Origin: Bacillota bacterium
GTDB lineage: Bacteria; Bacillota; Negativicutes; Sporomusales; Sporomusaceae
DNA: 64,000 bases
Assembly: GCA_017889705.1 (NCBI GenBank)
Contig: JAGGAB010000004.1
Span: forward strand, 1 to 64,000
Direction of reading: 5' to 3'
How positions within the stretch are numbered: the stretch's first letter is position 1; each line of letters starts with the position of its first letter. The notes below the pieces were generated by a model. The model was not told the DNA's origin and did not search any database. It saw nothing but the letters and a program-made list of their open reading frames with translations. Positions 46,142 to 52,991 of this stretch are shown here, piece after piece. The translations under genes were made by a program, and so were the position numbers.

Positions 46142-46966
46142 ATGAAGTGGCGGGTGATTACCAGTGGTATAGGACGGGCGGCTGATAATATGGCTATCGA
46201 TGAAGCCATAGTGAAAGCCCATGCCGCCGGGCAGGTTCCGCCTACTATCCGTTTTTATGGGTGGCAGCCGGCGGCGGTTAGTTTAGGCTATTTTCAAAAA
46301 GCTGCGGTCGAGGTAGATTTGGCAGAATGCCGCCGCCTGGGGATCGATGTTGTCAGACGCCTGACAGGTGGCCGGGCTGTGCTGCACGACACCGAACTTA
46401 CCTACAGCATAATTGTCAGCGAAAAACATCCGCTGGTGCCAGCTACTATCACGGCCTCTTATCGGTTTTTTAGTCAAGGGTTAATGGCCGGACTTAACTT
46501 GTTGGGCATTGAGGCGCAAATGACCATGCCGCGGTCGGCTTACGGGCAGACAAAGCGGCAGCCGGTATCGGCAGCTTGTTTTGATGCACCTTCTCACTAT
46601 GAAGTTACCTTTGACGGACGCAAACTGATCGGCAGTGCCCAGGTGCGCAAAGAGGGAGTGGTGTTACAGCATGGCTCGCTTTTGCTCGGGTTTGATCCCG
46701 TAAAGGTTGCTGCCGTGCTTAACCTGCCAACCCCGGAGGCTAAGGATAAGCTTGCGGCCATGCTGGGTAAACGGGCGATCTCATTAGCGCAAGCAGCTAA
46801 GCGGGAGATTGGCTGGGAAGAGGCCTATCAGGCACTTCAGTCTGCTTTTGGTCCGGCTTTAGGCATAGAACTGGTGGCTGACAGCCTGACGCAGGCTGAA
46901 CAGGCAATGGCCCGGGAACTGGCCTCTAATAAATATGGGCAGGATGCCTGGAATTTGCTGCGGTAA
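46142..46966 (+). CDS. lipM: Octanoyltransferase LipM-type (lipoate-protein ligase family)
   Basis: A 274-residue BPL/LplA/LipB-family protein. Motifs: DVVRRLTGGRAVLHDTELTYS (binding loop, split about residues 69-89), Cys146 in ACFDAPSHYEV and Lys161 in GRKLIGSAQVR. A conserved cysteine at this place is the acyl-thioester residue of LipM octanoyltransferases, which move octanoate from ACP to GcvH; LplA ligases lack it. With the two radical SAM genes just upstream it completes an octanoyl-transfer plus sulphur-insertion route. A lipoate ligase remains possible. The ATG follows AAAGGAGGAG, 15 nt after the previous gene. Confidence 0.85.
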   Translation: MKWRVITSGIGRAADNMAIDEAIVKAHAAGQVPPTIRFYGWQPAAVSLGYFQKAAVEVDLAECRRLGIDVVRRLTGGRAVLHDTELTYSIIVSEKHPLVPATITASYRFFSQGLMAGLNLLGIEAQMTMPRSAYGQTKRQPVSAACFDAPSHYEVTFDGRKLIGSAQVRKEGVVLQHGSLLLGFDPVKVAAVLNLPTPEAKDKLAAMLGKRAISLAQAAKREIGWEEAYQALQSAFGPALGIELVADSLTQAEQAMARELASNKYGQDAWNLLR

Positions 46967-47034
46967 ACGAGGCTGGCGCAATAGCAATATAATCATTTTA
47001 TGAAAAATCCAATGTGTGGATTAATAAAATCTAC

Positions 47035-47265
47035 AAGGAGATGAGATTTACTTTTGTCATCGCCACAAAAGTAACAAAAGGTCTAGGCCCGAAGCCTCCA
47101 AAAGCTGAAAAGCCGGGCGATATTCCTAAAATCCGTAAACTCGCTGCGCTCAAACAGTACGGATTTCTTAACGGAATACCACCCGGCTTTTCTCCTGCGG
47201 AACGCTTTTTCCGGCAAAGGCCGGGAGGGGTTACGGTGGCTCGGCGTAATTTTCATCAACTGTAG
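47035..47265. repeat. Interspersed palindromic repeat between lipM and lpd
   Basis: Nested perfect arms: AAAAGCCGGG (47108-47117) with CCCGGCTTTT (47182-47191); ATTCC (47122-47126) with GGAAT (47173-47177); AAATCCGTA (47129-47137) with TACGGATTT (47158-47166). It is flanked by CGCCACAAAAGTAACAAAAGG and GGCGTAATTTTCATCAACTG. An 83-codon frame runs through it, but such frames are typical of repeat families. It looks like a non-coding mobile repeat that has inserted in the gcv-lip-lpd cluster. Confidence 0.65.
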
Positions 47266-47300
47266 TCAAAAACATTTTATTTCAGCAGGGAGGGCAATAC

Positions 47301-48704
47301 ATGGATTTTGATGTTGCGGTTATTGGCGGCGGGCCGGGGGGGTATGTTGCGGCTATTCGTGCTGCGCAACTGGGCGGCAAGGTAGTTTTGGTGGAAAAAG
47401 AAAATCTGGGCGGAGTGTGTTTGAATCGGGGGTGTATTCCTACCAAAACCTTGCTTAGGAGTGCGGAAAAATGGGAGGAACTGAGCCGGTGTGCCGAATT
47501 TGGGCTAAAGGCCGACAATATCGGGTTTGATTACGCTGTTATTTTCGAGCGCAAGACTAATATAGTTGCTGGGCTTAGGTCTGGTATAGAGCAGCTTGTT
47601 AAAAGTAATGACATTACGGTAATGAACGGAACTGCTGTGTTAACAGGTTCGCGGCAACTGGAGGTTAGTACTGCGGCAGAGCAAGTTACCATATCGGCCA
47701 GCGGCATCATTATTGCTACCGGATCAGTGCCGAGCACTATTCCTGTTGCTGGTCATGATCTGTCTGAAGTAATAACCAGCGACCAACTGCTGGAATTGAC
47801 TGAGGTGCCGAAAAGACTGGTGGTTATAGGCGCCGGCGTGGTAGGAATCGAATTTAGCGCGATCATGAGAGCTTTTGGCTGTGAGGTTACGGTGGTGGAA
47901 ATGCTGCCAACAATTTTGCCGATGCTTGACAGTGAACTGGTTAAACGCATGGGCTTGTTACTGCGCAAACAAGGAATTAAGATGCTGACAGGCGCCAAAG
48001 TAACAGACATTGAAGCTGCTGCTGACGGTGTAATGGTAAAAGTCGATACCGGTAAAGACGTGCAGGATATTCCAGCAGATAAGGTGCTGATTGCCACCGG
48101 CCGTCGTCCGGTTACCGAAGGATTAGGGTTAGGAACGGCAGGGGTAATCTTTGATAATTCAGGAATCCAGGTGAATACGCGCATGGAGACCAATATCGCT
48201 GGGATCTATGCGATTGGTGATGTTACCGGACAAAGCATGCTGGCACACACGGCATCTACGGCCGGTATGGTAGCTGCCGAAAATGTTATGGGATTGCATG
48301 CGGAGATGGATTATAGCGCCATTCCTAGCTGCATCTTTACCCACCCGGAAATCGCCAGTGTCGGGTTAACCGAAGAACAAGCTAAGGCGCAAAATATTGA
48401 TTATAAGTCAAGTAAATTTAATTTTGCGGCTAATGGCAAAGCTGTGACTATGGGCGAAACCGACGGTTTGGTAAAAATCATTGCCGAGGTGGCAAGTGGC
48501 AAGGTGCTGGGTATGCATATCCTCGGGCCGCATGCCAGCGATCTTGTTATGGAGGGGGCACTGGCGATCCGCAATGGGTTAACCGCCAGGGATATTGCCC
48601 ACACCGTTCACCCGCATCCTACGCTATCCGAGACTGTGATGGAAAGTGCGCATGGTATTTATGGGGATATCATTCATCAGGTAAAGCCAAAAACAAGGAA
48701 GTAA
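47301..48704 (+). CDS. lpdA: Dihydrolipoyl dehydrogenase (L-protein)
   Basis: Reoxidises the dihydrolipoyl arm of GcvH with NAD+, closing the glycine cleavage cycle. FAD motif AVIGGGPGGYVAAIRAAQLG, redox disulphide CLNRGC (in GGVCLNRGCIPTKTLL, near residues 38-53), NAD motif VVIGAGVVGIEFS, second FAD motif GIYAIGDVTGQSMLAH, and the C-terminal catalytic HTVHPHPTLSE. At 467 residues it is full length. It lies 334 nt after lipM, separated by the palindromic repeat, and no terminator is evident, so it may still be co-transcribed. It could also serve 2-oxoacid dehydrogenases elsewhere. Confidence 0.96.
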   Translation: MDFDVAVIGGGPGGYVAAIRAAQLGGKVVLVEKENLGGVCLNRGCIPTKTLLRSAEKWEELSRCAEFGLKADNIGFDYAVIFERKTNIVAGLRSGIEQLVKSNDITVMNGTAVLTGSRQLEVSTAAEQVTISASGIIIATGSVPSTIPVAGHDLSEVITSDQLLELTEVPKRLVVIGAGVVGIEFSAIMRAFGCEVTVVEMLPTILPMLDSELVKRMGLLLRKQGIKMLTGAKVTDIEAAADGVMVKVDTGKDVQDIPADKVLIATGRRPVTEGLGLGTAGVIFDNSGIQVNTRMETNIAGIYAIGDVTGQSMLAHTASTAGMVAAENVMGLHAEMDYSAIPSCIFTHPEIASVGLTEEQAKAQNIDYKSSKFNFAANGKAVTMGETDGLVKIIAEVASGKVLGMHILGPHASDLVMEGALAIRNGLTARDIAHTVHPHPTLSETVMESAHGIYGDIIHQVKPKTRK

Positions 48705-48712
48705 CAATCTAC

Positions 48713-48741
48713 TTGACTTTTTGTATGTTTAATCATACAAT
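48713..48741 (+). promoter_or_regulatory. Promoter of the cobalamin-regulated operon
   Basis: TTGACT (48713-48718), 17-nt spacer, TACAAT (48736-48741), immediately upstream of the riboswitch and only 9 nt after the lpd stop codon. Confidence 0.82.
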
Positions 48742-48754
48742 TTAACTAATTACA

Positions 48755-48920
48755 TAGGAACAGGTGCCCGTTTGGGCTTAATAGGGAAGCCGGTTGAAAG
48801 CCGGCACGGTCCCGCCGCTGTGATGGGGAGCAACCTGCAGGAAGCCACTGAAATAGCACTATTTTGGGAAGGCGCAGGTAAGCAATGAACCTAAGTCAGA
48901 AGAACTGCCTGTTTGACAAT
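48755..48920 (+). ncRNA. Cobalamin riboswitch
   Basis: Characteristic blocks in order: GGAACAGGTGCC, GGGAAGCCGGTTGAAAGCCGGC, ACGGTCCCGCCGCTGTGATGGGG, GGAAGCCACTG, GGGAAGGCGCAGGTAAG and AAGTCAGAAGAACTGCCTG. It should bind adenosyl- or other cobalamins and switch off the downstream cbiL-btuCDF operon when the cofactor is plentiful. Confidence 0.97.
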
Positions 48921-48980
48921 CACCGTTTAACCTACGAGCGATGGGGAGGGGATTTGCGTGTCAGTTTTTTTGACAAACAG

Positions 48981-49019
48981 TCTCTGTCATCCCTATTGTG
49001 TGGTGACAGAGATTTTATT
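48981..49019 (+). terminator. Expression-platform terminator before cbiL
   Basis: TCTCTGTCA (48981-48989) pairs perfectly with TGACAGAGA (49004-49012), followed by TTTTATTATTT. It lies between the riboswitch and the cbiL ribosome site, so it is the likely OFF structure. Confidence 0.88.
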
Positions 49020-49039
49020 ATTTAAGGAGTTGTTTAGTT

Positions 49040-49762
49040 ATGTCAGGGATTTTTTATGGTGTCGGCGTTGGGCCCGGCGACCCCGAATTACTTACTTTGA
49101 AAGCCATTAATGCGATTAAAACCGCAGATGTTGTTATTGCGCCGAGGACTGAGAAAAAAGATGAAAGCACGGCGCTATCAATTGCCCGCCCATATATTCA
49201 GGCAGGCTGCGAAATTCTGGAATTGGTATTTCCTATGAACTATAATGCACAGGCGCTGTCTGAGGCCTGGGTAAATAATAAAAAAATCATTCTGGAGTTA
49301 TTGGATGCCGATAAAAAAGTGGCTTTCCTGACTTTGGGCGATCCTATGCTGTACAGTACTTATATGTATGTATACCGTCTATTGGAAAACTCCGGTCATG
49401 AAATTATCAATATTCCGGGCGTTAATTCCTTCTCGGCTATTGGTAACCGTCTGGGGATGCCGCTGGCAGAAGGCGGCGATATTTTAAGTATTGTGCCGGC
49501 AACAATTGATGAGGAACGGCTGGAAAAAGTACTGGCTGTATCTGATAATGTTGTCCTAATGAAAGTCTATAAAAACTTTACCGATATTGTTGAAAAACTG
49601 GACAAACACGGTATGGTCGAAAATGCGGTTATGGTTTCCAAATGTGGTTTGGAAGGCGAAGAGATTATCCATGATCTGGTTGCTTCCGGAAGCAAAAAGG
49701 TTAATTATCTGTCCACCATCTTAACCAAACGTTCTAAAGTGAGTAAACACGCATTGGCATGA
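49040..49762 (+). CDS. cbiL: Precorrin-2/cobalt-factor II C20-methyltransferase
   Basis: SAM-dependent methylation at C20 in corrin ring synthesis; in anaerobes the substrate is cobalt-factor II. The tetrapyrrole methylase fold is shown by FYGVGVGPGDPELLTLKA (residues 5-22), the acidic TLGDPMLYSTY (near 97-107) and IPGVNSFSAIGNRLGMPL (near 125-142). The 240-residue length fits CbiL/CobI. It is the only corrin-ring gene in the window, placed as the first gene of a corrinoid uptake operon under the B12 riboswitch; a 4-nt overlap links it to the permease gene. The rest of the cbi pathway must be elsewhere or absent. Confidence 0.92.
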   Translation: MSGIFYGVGVGPGDPELLTLKAINAIKTADVVIAPRTEKKDESTALSIARPYIQAGCEILELVFPMNYNAQALSEAWVNNKKIILELLDADKKVAFLTLGDPMLYSTYMYVYRLLENSGHEIINIPGVNSFSAIGNRLGMPLAEGGDILSIVPATIDEERLEKVLAVSDNVVLMKVYKNFTDIVEKLDKHGMVENAVMVSKCGLEGEEIIHDLVASGSKKVNYLSTILTKRSKVSKHALA

Positions 49763-50817
49763 GTACCAGCCCGTTAACAGCACTGCTTGACCGGAAGCAG
49801 GCCAAGGTGCGGGTAGCCAGTATGGTTTTGCTGGCGGCAATCGTGGTGCTTACTCTGGCCGCTATTGGTTTTGGCCGGGCAGATATCAGTATGGGTGATG
49901 CCGCTGCTGTAATCTATGGCCAGGCAACTGGCAATCCAGAGGTGTATGCGCATATTAATGCCGCTAAGACGGCGATTATCTGGGATATTCGCTTACCGCG
50001 TATTCTGGCTGCCGTTATTGTCGGTGGGGGCCTTGCAGTTGCCGGGGTTGTTTTTCAGGCTTTGCTCATGAATCCGCTGGCCGACTCCTACACCATGGGC
50101 GTATCAACAGGTGCGGCCTTTGGGGCTAGTGTGGCCATTTATCTTAATATCTTTTCCGGGAGTGGCGTGCCGGTAACTCTGTTTGCTTTTGGCGGGGCGC
50201 TGGCAACCTTGCTGGTTGTCATGTCTATGGCTCGGGTAGGCGGCTACGTATCTTCTGCCAATCTGATTATTGCCGGGATTATTGTCAGCAGTATTTTAGC
50301 GGCGGCCATAAGTATGGTCAAAAGTCTGGCCGGTGAGCAGGTATCTGCTATTGTCGCCTGGCTCATTGGCAGCCTGGCGGCAAAAAACTGGGAGCATGTG
50401 TTATATGGCTGGCCGTTGATACTGGCGGCCTGTTTTCTATGTTATTATTATGCCGAAGACTTGAATATAGTTTCGCTGGGAGACCGGGAAGCCCGCAGCT
50501 TAGGGATAAATGCTTCACGTCTCAGAATTGTGCTGCTGGCTGCCGGTGCGTTGATTACGGCAGTGTGTGTGGCCATCGGCGGCATTATCGGTTTTGTCGG
50601 TCTTATTGTTCCCCATATGGTCAGAATGCTGACTGGCTCGGATAACAAGGCGCTTATTCCGTTATGCGGCCTGACTGGAGGGATACTGCTCTTAACTGCC
50701 GATACCTTTGGCCGATCTGTCGGCAATGTTGAAATCCCTGTCGGGGTATTGACTACTTTGCTTGGCGGTCCTTTTTTTGTTTATATTTTTAGGATGCGGA
50801 ACAAGACGCTTGGCTAG
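49759..50817 (+). CDS. btuC: Vitamin B12/iron-chelate ABC transporter permease (BtuC/FecCD family)
   Basis: A 352-residue FecCD-family permease with about ten membrane helices. Motifs: LPRILAAVIVGGGLAVAGVVFQ (split about residues 79-99), NPLADSYTMGVSTGAAFGAS and IGFVGLIVPHMVRML near 280-294, typical of BtuC, FhuB and HemU. The cobalamin riboswitch and cbiL upstream point to corrinoids rather than iron-siderophores. It overlaps cbiL by 4 nt and is followed by the ATPase after 11 nt. Confidence 0.9.
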   Translation: MSTSPLTALLDRKQAKVRVASMVLLAAIVVLTLAAIGFGRADISMGDAAAVIYGQATGNPEVYAHINAAKTAIIWDIRLPRILAAVIVGGGLAVAGVVFQALLMNPLADSYTMGVSTGAAFGASVAIYLNIFSGSGVPVTLFAFGGALATLLVVMSMARVGGYVSSANLIIAGIIVSSILAAAISMVKSLAGEQVSAIVAWLIGSLAAKNWEHVLYGWPLILAACFLCYYYAEDLNIVSLGDREARSLGINASRLRIVLLAAGALITAVCVAIGGIIGFVGLIVPHMVRMLTGSDNKALIPLCGLTGGILLLTADTFGRSVGNVEIPVGVLTTLLGGPFFVYIFRMRNKTLG

Positions 50818-50828
50818 GGAGCGCTATT

Positions 50829-51587
50829 ATGATAAATGTTGAAAATCTGCAATTTGGTTATGCGGCCAAACCTGTGCTTGAGGATATCAGCCTGACGGTT
50901 GGTGCGGGCAGTTTTTGCGGTATTGTCGGTCCTAACGGTTCAGGTAAGACAACACTGCTCAATCTTATTACCGGCCAGCTTCCAGCGGCCTCTGGTCATA
51001 TCAGTCTCAAAGGGCGGGATATCAGTTCGTACCCCATTGGCGAACTGGCCCGCCATATTGCTATTGTGCCGCAAAACATGGATATTAAATTCCCTTATAC
51101 CTGTCTGGAGATTGTGAGTATGGGACGTACTCCCTACAAAGCCCGTCTGCAGGGTTTGACTGACCAGGATGTAGCCATTGTGGAAGAAGCTATGCGTCTT
51201 ACTGATACCCTGGATTTCGCCGGACGGCTTATTACCGAGCTGAGCGGCGGTGAACGGCAGCGGGTATTGTTTGCCAAGGCTTTGGCGCAGCAGCCGGAAG
51301 TGTTGTTTTTGGATGAATCTTTTTCCAATATGGATATTTACTATAGCATCAAGTGTTTGAGCTTGCTGCGGAAGCTGTGTGGACAAGGCCTGACAGTAGT
51401 GGCGATTATCCATGATCTTAATCTTGTCAGTACATTTTGCTCGGAGGCTGTTGTCCTTAAAAGCGGCCGGCTTATCCAAAGAGGCTCAGCCCCGGAAGTG
51501 CTCAGCCCTGAACTTATTGCCGAAGTATTTCACATTAATGTGGTGCGGGCTGGTGAAACTGGCTTGGCTGTCCTCTCTAATCTGTAA
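50829..51587 (+). CDS. btuD: Corrinoid ABC transporter ATP-binding protein (BtuD/FepC-like)
   Basis: A 252-residue ATPase. Walker A GPNGSGKTTL (near residues 35-44), the Q-loop VPQNMDIKFPYT, the signature LSGGERQRV (near 137-145), Walker B VLFLDESFSNMD (the usual EP is ES here, but the catalytic Glu is kept) and the switch histidine in IIHDLN. Substitution of the proline after the catalytic glutamate is unusual but conservative. Neighbouring permease and binding-protein genes show that it energises the same importer. Confidence 0.9.
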   Translation: MINVENLQFGYAAKPVLEDISLTVGAGSFCGIVGPNGSGKTTLLNLITGQLPAASGHISLKGRDISSYPIGELARHIAIVPQNMDIKFPYTCLEIVSMGRTPYKARLQGLTDQDVAIVEEAMRLTDTLDFAGRLITELSGGERQRVLFAKALAQQPEVLFLDESFSNMDIYYSIKCLSLLRKLCGQGLTVVAIIHDLNLVSTFCSEAVVLKSGRLIQRGSAPEVLSPELIAEVFHINVVRAGETGLAVLSNL

Positions 51588-51610
51588 AGAAGTTCCTGGA
51601 GGGAAATCGT

Positions 51611-52552
51611 ATGAAAAATAAAGTCGTCTGCTGCATTAGTTGCTTACTGCTGCTGATAGCGGCAGCTGGTTGTGGCACAGCCAAACCGCCGGCTCCAACC
51701 GAACAGGGAGCAATAAAAATTACCGATGACTTAAATAAAACCATAGTGCTAAAACAGCCTGCCAAACGCATTATCTCGCTGTACTCTGCCCATACCGAGA
51801 ACCTACTGGCGTTGGGGCTTGAGGCCGAAATCATCGGTGTCAGCACAACTGAGACCGACCCGGCGGTAAAAAACAAGCCGGTGTTTGATTACCGGGCAGA
51901 TCCCGAGAAAGTACTGGCAGCTCAGCCTGATCTGGTTATTATCCGGCCGTTTATCAAGCAAAGTCATCCTGATTTTGTTAAGATACTGGAGCAGGCTAAC
52001 ATAAAAGTGGTTTGCCTCTATCCCGAGAAATTCGAGGAGTTTGACAGCTACATACAAAAGCTTGCTGTATTGACTGGACGCGAGCAACAGGCTAACGATA
52101 ACCTGGCTGCTTTTCACACCAAACTCAGCCAGGTTGCTGAGCATACCGCTAAGGTGACAACGAAAAAACAGGTATATTTTGAAGCTACCGCCACCGAATA
52201 CCGGACTATTACGCCTGACAGCATGCCAGGAACAGTGCTTAAACTGGCTGGCGGCCTAAATGCTGCCAGTGATGCGCAGGCTTTGAAAGCTGCCAGCAGC
52301 ATTGCCGCCTATGGCAGTGAACGCTTGCTGATGAAGGCTGATACCATCGACGTATTTTTGGCACAGCGTGGGTCGATGAACCCGGGCGTTACACCGGAGA
52401 ATATTAAACAGCGGCCAGGCTTTGATAAAATCAAGGCTGTGCGTGAAAATAAAGTCTACATTGTTGATGAAAAATTGGTTTCCAGCCCCACCTTCCGGCT
52501 TGCTGAAGGTGTGGAGCAATTGGCCAAACTTATTTACCCGGAAGCGTATTAA
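51611..52552 (+). CDS. btuF: Corrinoid ABC transporter substrate-binding lipoprotein (BtuF-like)
   Basis: A 313-residue periplasmic-binding-type lipoprotein; the signal peptide ends LLLIAAAGC, with the lipid cysteine near position 21. The mature part fits the helical-backbone BtuF/FepB family: ITDDLNKTIVLKQPAKRIISL (near 37-56), then EAEIIGVSTTE and the C-terminal FDKIKAVRENKVYIVD. It is the last gene of the riboswitch-controlled operon, which therefore encodes a full importer (C, D, F) plus CbiL. Cobalamin or its precursors such as cobinamide are the likely ligands. Confidence 0.9.
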   Translation: MKNKVVCCISCLLLLIAAAGCGTAKPPAPTEQGAIKITDDLNKTIVLKQPAKRIISLYSAHTENLLALGLEAEIIGVSTTETDPAVKNKPVFDYRADPEKVLAAQPDLVIIRPFIKQSHPDFVKILEQANIKVVCLYPEKFEEFDSYIQKLAVLTGREQQANDNLAAFHTKLSQVAEHTAKVTTKKQVYFEATATEYRTITPDSMPGTVLKLAGGLNAASDAQALKAASSIAAYGSERLLMKADTIDVFLAQRGSMNPGVTPENIKQRPGFDKIKAVRENKVYIVDEKLVSSPTFRLAEGVEQLAKLIYPEAY

Positions 52553-52577
52553 GGTCAATAGAAAAATTAATTCCTAC

Positions 52578-52606
52578 TTGACAACTCATAATTAACTTTT
52601 TATAAT
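52578..52606 (+). promoter_or_regulatory. Promoter of feoAB
   Basis: TTGACA (52578-52583), 17-nt spacer, TATAAT (52601-52606): consensus boxes. Confidence 0.88.
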
Positions 52607-52611
52607 GAAAT

Positions 52612-52626
52612 TGATAATAGATATCA
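52612..52626. promoter_or_regulatory. Fur box, upstream copy (imperfect)
   Basis: TGATAATAGATATCA matches the 7-1-7 Fur consensus TGATAATNATTATCA at 13 of 15 positions, and overlaps the predicted transcription start. Confidence 0.7.
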
Positions 52627-52668
52627 GTTGCGCGTCACGAATATGGCGCCAATTTTTTAAGTTTGCAG

Positions 52669-52683
52669 TGATAATGATTATCA
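52669..52683. promoter_or_regulatory. Fur box, downstream copy (perfect)
   Basis: TGATAATGATTATCA is a perfect 7-1-7 Fur site, 20 nt before the feoA start. Repression by iron-loaded Fur is expected. Confidence 0.92.
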
Positions 52684-52703
52684 TTTTTGGGAGGGGACTT
52701 ATC

Positions 52704-52925
52704 ATGACACTTTCACAGGCAAAACGTGGCCAGCGTCTCTTAATTGCGGCCATTCCTAATCCAACGATCAGAGCACAGGCCATCCGTTTTGGTATAGCTG
52801 AAGGCTCTGAAGTTGAATGTTTTGAAAAATTGCCTGCAGGACCTGTTGTTATTGGCAAAGGCAAGCAGGAAATTGCGATCGGCCGCCGGTTAGCCGAAAA
52901 CATTGAGGTCCAGTTGGCGGGATAA
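52704..52925 (+). CDS. feoA: Ferrous iron transport protein A
   Basis: This small SH3-like cytosolic protein supports FeoB in Fe2+ uptake. I start it at ATG 52704 (MTLSQAKRGQRLLIAAIP, 73 residues) behind GGGAGGGG, downstream of the Fur box; the open frame extends upstream but through the operator. Family features are the N-terminal TLSQAKRGQ, the central IRFGIAEGSEVECFEKLPAGP and the C-terminal IAIGRRLAENIEV. feoB follows 66 nt downstream. Confidence 0.93.
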   Translation: MTLSQAKRGQRLLIAAIPNPTIRAQAIRFGIAEGSEVECFEKLPAGPVVIGKGKQEIAIGRRLAENIEVQLAG

Positions 52926-52991
52926 TGAAACACTATCAGGGAAAAAGCTGCCTGCATTCACTGCGTGGATGGGCAAGCCGTGGAGGAAAAT

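Noticed and set aside
47014-47265. 83-codon frame between lipM and lpd
   Set aside because: It overlaps nested palindromes typical of a non-coding interspersed repeat; protein conservation not expected.
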